A stretch of 40,874 nucleotides of DNA from Bifidobacteriaceae bacterium (GTDB lineage: Bacteria; Actinomycetota; Actinomycetes; Actinomycetales; WQXJ01): assembly GCA_031272885.1 (NCBI GenBank), contig JAISSX010000002.1, positions 1 through 40,874 on the forward strand. The letters run 5' to 3'. Position 1 is the stretch's first letter, and the number at the start of each line of letters is the position of its first letter. Shown in pieces: positions 33,887 to 40,874 of the stretch. Under the pieces are notes generated by a model that searched no databases, had not been told where the DNA came from, and worked only from the letters and a program-made list of their open reading frames with translations. The position numbers were made by a program, and so were the translations under genes.

Positions 33887-33941
33887 GGGTTACGGGTTAC
33901 TCGGAACCGTCCCCTGTAACCCGTAACCCGGAACCGTCCCC
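33887..33941. repeat. Inverted repeat with GGAACCGTCCCC direct repeats
   Basis: GGGTTACGGGTTAC (33887-33900) is exactly complementary to 33916-33929; CGGAACCGTCCCC occurs in the loop (33902-33914) and again at 33929-33941. It follows the REP-like copy and fills the rest of the gap between xseB and the DsbA-like gene. It could also act as a two-way terminator. Confidence 0.8.
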
Positions 33942-33948
33942 GGTAGGC

Positions 33949-34989
33949 CTACTCGGATTGGGGCGGCAGGCCGGCGGCGACGTTAGCCACCGACTGGTCG
34001 AAGTCATCGTTGGGCCAGTACCACTGGTAGAACATCTCGTCGCCAGCGCGGCGCATCAGGACCCATGGCGTGCCCCCGAAGTCGGAGGCAGCGGACACTT
34101 GGGCCGTTCCCTCGGCCACCCAATCGGCATACGGCTGGGTGGGCAGGATGTCGATCACGTCCTGCGGCACGCCCGCCTGCGCCGCCAACTGCGCCAGTTC
34201 TTCATCGCTCAGGCCCGGCCCGCCCTCGGCCGGCTGGTTGCGCCAAAGCAGACTGTTGAATTCCCAGAACTGCTCGGGCGCCAGCGAGGCGATGGTGACG
34301 GCCGCGTTGGCCGCCCGGCTCGAGTAATTGGTTGTTGAATACCCGTCCAAGTAGCCCAGCGGGTGCAGTACCAACTGAATGCGGCCCTCTCGCATGGCGA
34401 CGCCGAAGTTGTAGCCCTGGGCCATTTCCAGGCGCTGGCAGTAGGGGCAGATGTAGTCGCTGACCACGTCAACCTCCACCGCGCCATCGGGCACCGGGTG
34501 CCCCGGCACCCCGTCGCAACCCAGCGCGATGCCGTACATCTCGGTGGCCCCCCGCGGCACGCCTTCTTCCAGTTCAGCCTCCACCAGCGGCGCCGCCGGG
34601 CAATCCGCCGAAACGGCCGGCAGCTCCCGGTCGTCCCAGGTCAGTTCCGCAGCCGCCGTGGCCGTCGCCCCGGCAGTGGCTGCCGCCGCTTCTGTCGCCT
34701 CGGCCCCAGCCGTCACCGTGACGGTGGCAACCGCCGCTGGCGACCCGGCGGCATCGGCCACCGGCTTGGCGCCGCGGCCCCAACCCAACACGAGCGCCAC
34801 GGCAGACGCGATCACCACCACACCGATGACGATCCAGGCCCCCGCCTGCTGCCACCAAGGCCCGTAGGTCCTCGGTGGATCGGGCGGCAGGTAAGCGCCG
34901 GCGGGCTCACCGGGCTCACCCGCCCCGGGCGCATCAGGCGCGGGCGGGAGGGGATCAGGCATGGGGGGCTGGGAACCTGGCACAGTCAC
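33949..34989 (-). CDS. Membrane-anchored DsbA-family thiol oxidoreductase
   Basis: 346 residues from GTG 34989. A Pro-rich cytoplasmic N-terminus (about 45 residues) precedes one membrane helix (about 50-70, [20 protein letters not shown]), an Ala/Thr-rich linker, and an extracytoplasmic thioredoxin-fold domain with active site CPYC (Cys181, Cys184), the helical insert and a cis-Pro loop GGTPWVLM. It likely forms or shuffles disulfides in exported proteins. No DsbB or VKOR partner is linked. TAGGCT ends 7 nt before the GTG. It is convergent with xseB and divergent from fumC. Confidence 0.92.
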   Translation of the reverse strand: MTVPGSQPPMPDPLPPAPDAPGAGEPGEPAGAYLPPDPPRTYGPWWQQAGAWIVIGVVVIASAVALVLGWGRGAKPVADAAGSPAAVATVTVTAGAEATEAAAATAGATATAAAELTWDDRELPAVSADCPAAPLVEAELEEGVPRGATEMYGIALGCDGVPGHPVPDGAVEVDVVSDYICPYCQRLEMAQGYNFGVAMREGRIQLVLHPLGYLDGYSTTNYSSRAANAAVTIASLAPEQFWEFNSLLWRNQPAEGGPGLSDEELAQLAAQAGVPQDVIDILPTQPYADWVAEGTAQVSAASDFGGTPWVLMRRAGDEMFYQWYWPNDDFDQSVANVAAGLPPQSE

Positions 34990-34996
34990 GGATGCA

Positions 34997-35002
34997 AGCC
35001 TA
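34997..35002 (-). promoter_or_regulatory. Candidate -10 element, leaderless DsbA-like gene
   Basis: Minus-strand TAGGCT, then TGCATCC, then GTG. The hexamer is the same as at deoD. Confidence 0.45.
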
Positions 35003-35067
35003 ACCCGAGACCAACCACACCGGCCCGGTCCCTGGCATTAGCCCCCCAAACCGGGCACGGTGGAAAC

Positions 35068-36480
35068 ATGACGCAACTAGACAGCACCGAGTTCCGCATC
35101 GAACACGACACCATGGGCGAGGTTCGTGTCCCCGCCGCCGCCCTTTACCGGGCGCAAACCCAGCGGGCGGTGGAGAACTTCCCCATCAGCGGCAGCGGCC
35201 TGGAGCCGGCCCACATCCACGCCCTGGCCCGCATCAAGAAGGCCGCCGCCCAGGCCAACCAAGAGTTGGGCATCCTGGACGCCGCCCGCGCTGAGGCGAT
35301 CGTTTGGGCGGCCGAACAGGTCATCAGCGGCGCCTATGACGACCAGTTCCCCATTGACGTCTACCAGACCGGCAGCGGCACGTCATCGAACATGAACATG
35401 AACGAGGTGCTGGCCACCCTGGCCACCCGCCACCTGGGCCAAGAAGTGCACCCGAACGACCACGTCAACGCCTCTCAGTCGAGCAACGACGTCTTCCCCA
35501 CCTCGGTCCATGTGGCCGCCACAGAGGCGGTGGTGCGGCAGCTGGCGCCGGCCCTGGAAACCCTGGCGGCCTCGCTGGAGGCCAAGGCGGCCGAGTTCGC
35601 CCAAGTGGTCAAGTCCGGCCGCACCCATCTGATGGACGCCACGCCCGTCACCCTGGGCCAGGAGTTCGGGGGCTACGCCGCGGCCGTGCGGGCCGGCCTG
35701 GCCCGGGTCAGCGACGCCCTGCCTCGCACCGCCCAGGTGCCGTTGGGGGGTACGGCCGTGGGGACCGGCATCAACACCCCGCCTGGCTTCCCGCAGCAGG
35801 TGATTGCCCTGTTGGCTGAGGACACAAGCCTGCCGTTGACCGAGGCGCCCAACCACTTCGAGGCCCAAGGCGCCCGCGACGGCCTGGTCGAAATGTCCGG
35901 GGCCTTGAAGGTGGTGGCCGTCTCGCTGATCAAAATCTGCAACGACCTGCGCTGGATGGGTTCAGGCCCGCTGACCGGCCTGGGCGAGATCGCCATCCCG
36001 GACCTGCAGCCCGGCTCGTCGATCATGCCGGGCAAGGTCAACCCGGTCATCCCAGAGGCCACGCTGCAGGTCTGCTCGCGGGTGATCGGTAACGACGCCG
36101 CCATCACGTGGGGTGGCGCCTCCGGCTTCTTCGAGTTGAACGTCCAGATCCCGTTGATGGCGGTGGCCCTGCTGGAGTCCATCCGGCTGCTGGCCAACGT
36201 GTCGGTGCTGCTGGCCAACAAGACGGTGGACGGCATCACCGCCAACCAGGCCCGCTGCCGCCAACTGGCCGAATCCTCGCCCTCCATCGTGACGCCGCTG
36301 AACCGGATCATCGGCTACGAGGCCGCCGCCAAGGTGGCCAAGCACGCCGTCAAACATGGTGTGACGGTGCGCCAGGCCGTGATCGACCTGGGTTTCGTGG
36401 CTTCCGGAACGGTGACCGAGGCCCAACTCGATGCCGCCCTCGACGTCATGGCCATGACCCACCCGGGCGTGGCCCAGTAG
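35068..36480 (+). CDS. fumC: Fumarate hydratase, class II
   Basis: 470 residues from ATG 35068. The superfamily signature [12 protein letters not shown] is present, together with [28 protein letters not shown] and [17 protein letters not shown]. It catalyses the same fumarate-malate reaction as the class I enzyme at 30715 but needs no iron-sulfur cluster and is oxygen-stable. It is preceded by GGTGG and followed after 16 bp by an EEP-family membrane protein that may be co-transcribed. Confidence 0.97.
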   Translation: MTQLDSTEFRIEHDTMGEVRVPAAALYRAQTQRAVENFPISGSGLEPAHIHALARIKKAAAQANQELGILDAARAEAIVWAAEQVISGAYDDQFPIDVYQTGSGTSSNMNMNEVLATLATRHLGQEVHPNDHVNASQSSNDVFPTSVHVAATEAVVRQLAPALETLAASLEAKAAEFAQVVKSGRTHLMDATPVTLGQEFGGYAAAVRAGLARVSDALPRTAQVPLGGTAVGTGINTPPGFPQQVIALLAEDTSLPLTEAPNHFEAQGARDGLVEMSGALKVVAVSLIKICNDLRWMGSGPLTGLGEIAIPDLQPGSSIMPGKVNPVIPEATLQVCSRVIGNDAAITWGGASGFFELNVQIPLMAVALLESIRLLANVSVLLANKTVDGITANQARCRQLAESSPSIVTPLNRIIGYEAAAKVAKHAVKHGVTVRQAVIDLGFVASGTVTEAQLDAALDVMAMTHPGVAQ

Positions 36481-36496
36481 CGGGGCCGGTTGCCCG

Positions 36497-37555
36497 ATGG
36501 CGTCCAAAGACAAGGCGGCGGGTGGCGGCAACCAGCAGGCGGCCCAGCCGGTGACCAAGCCGATCAAGCGCCCGATGGCGCCCCGGCGGCCCGTGCGCGG
36601 CTACGCCTTCTGGTTGTTGTTGAGCCTGGTGTTGTTGGTGGCCACCTTGACGCCGCTGGTGCGCCTGGGCGGGCCGTTCCCCATCATCCAGGCGCTGAGC
36701 CCGTTGTGGTTGATCTTGGCCGTGCTGGCCCTGGCCTGGATGGCCCGCCTGCGCGCCCGCGTGCCGGCGGCGTTTTGCCTGGTAGCGCTGCTGGCAGCGG
36801 TGCCGTGGCAGTTGCGCCTGGGCTCCCCCGCCACCTGTGCTTCGGTGGCCGATGGCGCGTCCCGCGGGGTGGGCGGCACCGAGTTCACCGTGCTGGCCTT
36901 GAACCAGGAGTACAGCCAGGCGGACCCGGCCGCCGTGGTGGCGCTGGCCCGCGAAGCCCACGCCGACGTCTTGGTGTTGACCGAGACCGGCGCGGCGGCC
37001 GTGGCTGCGTTGGACCAGGCGGGACTGGAGGGCGCCTACCCTTACCGCACCGAGGCCGTTGACGACAACACGGCCGGCGCGGCCGTCATCCTGTCCAACT
37101 ATCCGTTCACCCTGGAGGAAGCCGCGGCCGGGACCGGCTGGCCGGCCCCGGCTGTCACCCTAGAGGTGGGCGAACAGGCCGTGCTCCTACAGGCCGTCCA
37201 CACCCGCCCGCCCATGAGTGGCCTAACCACCGGCTGGGCACAGGACTTGGGGGCGTTGTCTCGTTGGCAGCAGGCCCATCCGGACCAGGCGCTGATACTG
37301 GCGGGTGATTTCAACGCCTCCGTGGTCCACCCCGCCTACCGGGGTGCTGTCCGTGGGTTGGACGATGCCGCCAAGGCGGGTACCTGGCGCATGTTGCCCA
37401 CCTGGCCTACCGACCGCTTCGCGGTGGTGCCGTTCATCGACATCGACCACATCGTGACGCGCGGGCTGGCGGCCCGGGGCTGGCGCGCCGTCAAAGTGGC
37501 GGGCACCGACCACAAGGCCGTCATCGCCACCCTGGCCACCTGCCCGGCCGCCTGA
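36497..37555 (+). CDS. Membrane protein with endonuclease/exonuclease/phosphatase (EEP) domain
   Basis: 352 residues from ATG 36497. Three hydrophobic helices lie in residues about 35-110 after a Lys/Pro-rich N-terminus, then an EEP-fold domain (about 125-350): FTVLALNQEYSQ, DVLVLTET, LILAGDFNAS and the C-terminal GTDHKAVIATL with catalytic Asp-His. The actinobacterial family with this layout is widespread but of unknown substrate; the catalytic domain is predicted outside the membrane. The EEP fold usually cleaves phosphodiesters or phosphoinositides. An 11-mer GCCCGATGGCG overlaps its start codon. Confidence 0.87.
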   Translation: MASKDKAAGGGNQQAAQPVTKPIKRPMAPRRPVRGYAFWLLLSLVLLVATLTPLVRLGGPFPIIQALSPLWLILAVLALAWMARLRARVPAAFCLVALLAAVPWQLRLGSPATCASVADGASRGVGGTEFTVLALNQEYSQADPAAVVALAREAHADVLVLTETGAAAVAALDQAGLEGAYPYRTEAVDDNTAGAAVILSNYPFTLEEAAAGTGWPAPAVTLEVGEQAVLLQAVHTRPPMSGLTTGWAQDLGALSRWQQAHPDQALILAGDFNASVVHPAYRGAVRGLDDAAKAGTWRMLPTWPTDRFAVVPFIDIDHIVTRGLAARGWRAVKVAGTDHKAVIATLATCPAA

Positions 37556-37594
37556 CCCTGCTCTGCCTCACGCGGCCCAACCGGGCGCCATCGG

Positions 37595-37627
37595 CGGCAG
37601 CGACGGCAGCGACGGCAGCGACGGCAG
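37595..37627. repeat. 9-bp tandem repeat, 3.7 copies
   Basis: CGGCAGCGA repeated three times and followed by CGGCAG, between the EEP gene and the next unit. Not in a recognised gene. Confidence 0.9.
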
Positions 37628-37686
37628 GCAGAATGGTGAGCCGTCCCCATGTCGCACCCTGAGTCCGATGGTTATGGTGGTACATC

Positions 37687-38487
37687 GTGACCAAGAACCT
37701 CTCCTTCAGGACCCGCAGCCTGCTCAGCGCCGCCTGCGTCCTGGCCCCGCTGCTGGCCTCGCTGGCCCTGGTGTTCTACGGCATACCTGCGCTGTCGGGC
37801 TCCTATACGCGGCTGATTCAAGGGGCCAACATGCTGTTGGTGCTCGGCCCCCTGTACCTGACTGAGACATGGTTCTTCTACCGCCGCCGGCCGGCCAACG
37901 AATACCTCAGCCGTCATTGGCTGGGCGCGGCCGTCACGGGCTTGTGCATCGGCGCGGGGGTGTTGGGTTGGAATTGGGTGAACGCGACCAGGGACTACGT
38001 TGGCCGCCCCCATAGTGGCCAGTGGGTCACAGCATCAGGGGACTCCAGCCTGGAGGCTTTCATGGCCACCGACACCAGCGCCCGCGTGCTGCCATGGGTC
38101 TATTCTCTGACTGCCATTGGGCTGATCTGCCTGATGGTCTGGTGCGCCTACCCAGCCTGGCGCCGCCACCGGCTCAAGGACGCGGTGCCGGTGGAGGGGC
38201 GCATCACCCGGCTCGACCTGGGCGGGGCTTGGCACCATTGGATCGGGCTGGACAGGAACCCGGCCGTCCAAGTCCTGGTCATAGTGACCCTTGATGGGGA
38301 CGATCTGTGGCAGGAAGTCAAGTTGTACGGCACCAGCGCCGATATCGGCGAATACCTGGCCAAGGACGCCCCGATCAGCCTGTGGTTTGAGCCGGCTACC
38401 CGCAAACTGGCGGTACGGACGGCGGCCGAAGACCGCCTGATGGGGCTGCCGCCCACCGACCGGCGCCTCAGAATTGGGCAAGACTGA
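37687..38487 (+). CDS. Unknown membrane protein, family with 38494-39297
   Basis: 266 residues from GTG 37687. About four hydrophobic helices are followed by a C-terminal cytoplasmic domain with VEGRITRLDLGGAW, an Asp/Trp-rich beta segment, LWFEPATRKLAVRTAAEDRLMG and a basic tail. The last motif and the order membrane helices, RRHRLKDAVPVEG, PATRK are shared with the convergent protein at 38494 and with the decayed fragment at 40248. I recognise no characterised family. TATGGT ends 8 nt before the GTG. Confidence 0.8.
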   Translation: MTKNLSFRTRSLLSAACVLAPLLASLALVFYGIPALSGSYTRLIQGANMLLVLGPLYLTETWFFYRRRPANEYLSRHWLGAAVTGLCIGAGVLGWNWVNATRDYVGRPHSGQWVTASGDSSLEAFMATDTSARVLPWVYSLTAIGLICLMVWCAYPAWRRHRLKDAVPVEGRITRLDLGGAWHHWIGLDRNPAVQVLVIVTLDGDDLWQEVKLYGTSADIGEYLAKDAPISLWFEPATRKLAVRTAAEDRLMGLPPTDRRLRIGQD

Positions 38488-38493
38488 TGACGC

Positions 38494-39297
38494 TTAGGTG
38501 GCCATCAGGGCGTCATCGGCCCGGGTGCGGATGATGGTCCGGCCGGTGGCCGGGTAGAACCACAACGGCAACTCTTCAACCTTGCCTTCAGCCAGCACCT
38601 CCTCGAAGTGTTTGCGGCGCTGCTTGAGCACCATCTTCTCTTGCCGGGACCGCCAGGGCACGAAGCTCCTGGTTTCGAGATCAGCCATGAACTGCTCGGC
38701 CATTTCCAGGGCACCCAAGTCCGGGTGGCCAGCCACCAGGTACACTCGCACAACCTTGTCTTCCCACTTGCCTTCCCAGTTGAACCGCACCTTGGCTGGA
38801 ACCACGCAATGGCCCTTACCTTGCTTCGGGCTGACGGCCTCGAACCCGGTCACTTCGCCGGTCACCGCCACGGCACCGCGCAAGGTCAAGCGACGGCGCG
38901 GCTTGGCCGAGGCCCACATCACCAACGCCACCGCCGCCACACCCACCAAGACCCATATCGCCACCCTCTCGACGCTCATATGCACCGAGTAGTCGAACAC
39001 TTTCGTGCTGCCGAGGCTGGCCCGGCCCATTTGTTCGGCCTCTTCTAAGGTGGGGATGAAGGACTTGGAGGACGAAAGCCTGGACGCCACTTGGTCCATG
39101 TAGTTGCTATGGGACCAATACCATGACGCGACGAAACCCGCCACCCCCAAGGCTGTCAAGGCAACCATGGCCCAATGCCGGCCCACGTGGTGTGACCCCG
39201 GGCTCAGTTGCTCATCGCGCCAAACAGCCCCCTGACCCCATGCCGCGAATGCGCCACAGCCGCAGAGGCACCACAACAAGACGAGTGGGAAAGTCAT
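38494..39297 (-). CDS. Unknown membrane protein, family with 37687-38487
   Basis: 267 residues. N-terminal hydrophobic helices (two or three, with a third near residue 115) are followed by KPRRRLTLRGAVAVTGEVTGFEAVS, a lysine-rich beta domain and the signature LPLWFYPATGRTIIRTRADDALMAT. The neighbour at 37687 (LWFEPATRKLAVRTAAEDRLMG) and the fragment at 40248 share this ending. They converge tail to tail with only 6 bp between stops. Tandem, inverted paralogues suggest a local duplication. Function unknown. Confidence 0.8.
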   Translation of the reverse strand: MTFPLVLLWCLCGCGAFAAWGQGAVWRDEQLSPGSHHVGRHWAMVALTALGVAGFVASWYWSHSNYMDQVASRLSSSKSFIPTLEEAEQMGRASLGSTKVFDYSVHMSVERVAIWVLVGVAAVALVMWASAKPRRRLTLRGAVAVTGEVTGFEAVSPKQGKGHCVVPAKVRFNWEGKWEDKVVRVYLVAGHPDLGALEMAEQFMADLETRSFVPWRSRQEKMVLKQRRKHFEEVLAEGKVEELPLWFYPATGRTIIRTRADDALMAT

Positions 39298-39362
39298 GGC
39301 TCGGTCACCTCCTCTGGGTCATGGTAGATGTCGTCCGGCAGGCTGTTCGTGGCGTCCCTGGG

Positions 39363-40124
39363 TCAGCGGCCCATGCGGCGCTCGCGGGCGGCATAGGCAC
39401 GTAGGGCGCGCAGGAAGTCCACCCGGCGGAAATCGGGCCAGTAGGCCTCGCAGAAGTAATACTCGGTGTGGACCGACTGCCACAGCAGGAAGCCGCTCAG
39501 GCGCTGCTCTCCCGAGGTGCGGATCACCAGGTCAGGGTCGGGTTGGCCAGCCGTGTAAAGGTGTTCGGCGATGTTCTCCACGTCTAGGGTTTGGGCCAGC
39601 TGCTCCAGCGACACCCCGGCGGCCGCCTGTTCCGCCAGGAGGGCACGGACGGCATCGGCAATTTCCCGCCGGCCGCCGTAACCGATGGCGACGTTGACGT
39701 GCAGGCCGTTGACATGCTCGGTTTGGGCCTCCGCCTGGTGCAGTTTCTCCACGGTCGTGTAGGGCAACAGGTCCAGGGCGCCCACCGCCTGGATGCGCCA
39801 ACGGCCCGATGCCGCCAGGCCGGCCACGGCGTCTTCGATGATTGTCATCAGGTCTTGGACCTCGGCCGGCGGGCGGGACAGGTTGTCGGTGGACAGCATC
39901 CACAAGGTGACCAGTTCAACGCCCACCTCTTCGGACCAAGTGAGCAATTCGGTGATCTTGTCCGCCCCCGCCTGGTGACCGGCGGCGGGCGCCTCACCAG
40001 CGGCTTTGGCCCAGCGGCGGTTGCCGTCCAGGATTACCCCCACGTGCCGGGGCATGGCGTCGCGCGGCAGGGCGCGGGCCAGCCGGCCTTCATACCAGCG
40101 GTAGACAACATTCGGGAGAGCCAT
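39363..40124 (-). CDS. uppS: Z-prenyl diphosphate synthase (UppS / Rv1086-like)
   Basis: 253 residues from ATG 40124. Conserved motifs of the cis-prenyl transferases: LDGNRRWAK with catalytic Asp33, LSTDNLSRP, GYGGRREIADAVRAL, and PDPDLVIRTSGEQRLSGFLLWQ. The closest type I recall is the mycobacterial short Z-farnesyl diphosphate synthase (Rv1086). It uses IPP and an allylic diphosphate to make a Z-prenyl chain that feeds decaprenyl/undecaprenyl carrier lipid for wall synthesis. Chain length cannot be fixed from sequence. It depends on the IPP/DMAPP made by the IspH at 27074. Confidence 0.92.
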   Translation of the reverse strand: MALPNVVYRWYEGRLARALPRDAMPRHVGVILDGNRRWAKAAGEAPAAGHQAGADKITELLTWSEEVGVELVTLWMLSTDNLSRPPAEVQDLMTIIEDAVAGLAASGRWRIQAVGALDLLPYTTVEKLHQAEAQTEHVNGLHVNVAIGYGGRREIADAVRALLAEQAAAGVSLEQLAQTLDVENIAEHLYTAGQPDPDLVIRTSGEQRLSGFLLWQSVHTEYYFCEAYWPDFRRVDFLRALRAYAARERRMGR

Positions 40125-40247
40125 CGCGTCCAACGGTACTGCCAACTGGGGCCCCTATTGGTGGGCCGATTGGCTGCCCGGCGGGGCGCCATCGGCCCTA
40201 GTGGGCTAATACCACCATCGTGAACCCGGTTCTAGCCCAGTTGCTGT

Positions 40248-40457
40248 CTACTGGTCTGTCGCTTCGATACCCATGAGGGCGTCATCGGCCGCCGTACGGA
40301 CGATGGTGTGGCCGGTCTTCGGAAAGAACCACAACGGCAGTTCCTTGACGTTGGCCGGCACGACGGCGGGCCCCAGGGCCTCCTTGTGCTGACGTCCTCA
40401 AAACCGATCACTCGGCCAACCAAAGGCACCGCACCCCGCAGGGCCTTGTGCCGCCGC
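40248..40457 (-). pseudogene. Decayed third copy of the 37687/38494 membrane-protein family
   Basis: On the minus strand RRHKALRGAVPLVGRVIGFEDVS reads in one frame, matching RRRLTLRGAVAVTGEVTGFEAVS of the gene at 38494, but after a frameshift and an internal deletion the text continues in another frame as KELPLWFFPKTGHTIVRT and ADDALMGIE before a stop. The N-terminal membrane part is missing. The fragment begins at the HNH gene's stop codon, so arrival of that gene may have truncated it. Confidence 0.75.
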
Positions 40458-40874
40458 CTAGGCGCGGGACAGGAACTGGGCGTAGCGGGCGCGCAGGGCC
40501 TCGGGGTCCGGGCGCAGGGAGCGCTTGTCTGGCACGACCATGAGGGGCCGGCCGTGGAACTCCTGGATGCCGTGGCGGAGCATGGGTCCGTCGATCTCGT
40601 TCAGCACGTCGTGGTTGACCTCGACGACGAGTTTGGGCGTGATACCGATGAGGTTCGTGTCGAAAGCTGCGTGGTGCATCTTGCAGAGAGACAGGCCGTT
40701 CGTGACATGGGCCCGGCCGCCGTCGGCGTCGGCCACGATGTGGGCAGCGTCGAGCAGGTCGGCGTGACCGAACCGGCAGACCGCGCAGCGGCACGTGTAG
40801 GCGTCGAGGACGGCCGCCCGGAACGGCGCCTGGTGGAGGCGCTGTTTGGTCTCGCGCATGGTGTAAGCGACCTC
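40458..40874 (-). CDS. HNH endonuclease, C-terminal part
   Basis: 138 residues are visible; the frame is open to the window edge (EVAYT precedes the first Met), so the N-terminal part lies outside. Motifs: RLHQAPFRAAVLDAYTCRCAVCRF, LLDAAHIVADADGG, NGLSLCKMHHAAFD (HNH core with two CxxC-type zinc elements), then DGPMLRHGIQEFHGRPL. This C-terminal pattern belongs to roughly 300-residue HNH proteins related to restriction-type endonucleases found widely in actinobacteria. Whether it restricts DNA is unknown. The decayed membrane-protein copy starts at its stop. Confidence 0.88.
   Translation of the reverse strand, partial: EVAYTMRETKQRLHQAPFRAAVLDAYTCRCAVCRFGHADLLDAAHIVADADGGRAHVTNGLSLCKMHHAAFDTNLIGITPKLVVEVNHDVLNEIDGPMLRHGIQEFHGRPLMVVPDKRSLRPDPEALRARYAQFLSRA

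Noticed and set aside
37595-37627. Tandem 9-mers as a regulatory or iteron array
   Set aside because: Under four copies, GC-rich, no replication gene nearby; simple slippage is enough.

Overview
The window is high-GC, densely packed bacterial DNA from an actinomycete (Actinomycetota), probably a facultative or anaerobe-tolerant one. The evidence is the NudC, FusA2 (EF-G2) and YchF types, an MT0933-type small antitoxin-like protein, a short Rv1086-like prenyl transferase, an LPXTG-anchored surface protein, class III (anaerobic) ribonucleotide reductase, an oxygen-sensitive class I fumarase next to a class II fumarase, and many genes that look leaderless (TANNNT followed 6-8 nt later by ATG/GTG). 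Genus cannot be fixed from the sequence alone.

Layout. 1-3.6 kb: the end of msrB, convergent with a two-gene ABC exporter (CydDC-like). 3.6-8.7 kb: fusA2 (minus), divergent from pgi and a PdxK/ThiD-type kinase (plus), ending in a complex repeat cluster. 8.7-17.3 kb: thpR, a secreted CAP/FG-GAP protein behind a 440-bp leader, deoD, a lone DNA methyltransferase, nudC, a TauE/SafE permease, an H. pylori-type PgdA deacetylase, a small antitoxin-like protein and mscL. 17.35-19.56 kb: a GntR repressor with a multi-pass membrane protein, divergent from an unknown anchored exported protein, with one palindrome between them. 19.7-23.3 kb: nrdG, nrdD and gntK; nrdD lies behind tandem NrdR boxes and a cobalamin riboswitch. 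23.3-24.6 kb: a GIY-YIG gene in a 1.26-kb segment bounded by a perfect 23-bp direct repeat, apparently inserted between gntK and a toxin-antitoxin pair (TacA/TacT type). 25.4-28.7 kb: ychF, a gene-poor stretch, ispH and an SRPBCC protein. 28.8-37.6 kb: an LPXTG protein, class I fumarase-xseA-xseB, a membrane-anchored DsbA-like protein, fumC and an EEP-family membrane protein. 37.7-40.9 kb: two related unknown membrane proteins, a Z-prenyl transferase, a decayed third copy of the membrane family and a truncated HNH endonuclease.

How the genes fit together. Several units concern redox state and oxygen: MsrB, the CydDC-like exporter, the DsbA-like thiol protein, anaerobic NrdDG and two fumarases with opposite oxygen tolerance. 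The nrdDG leader carries the signals expected of a cell that also owns other ribonucleotide reductases: repression by NrdR when dATP/ATP state is sufficient, and shut-off by cobalamin when a B12-dependent enzyme could work. No other reductase lies in this window. Superimposed on the genes are several repeat families (a 26-bp REP-like palindrome, a GGAACCGTCCCC hairpin, a 53-bp direct repeat, a three-copy palindrome) and a striking excess of the 11-mer GCCCGATGGCG.
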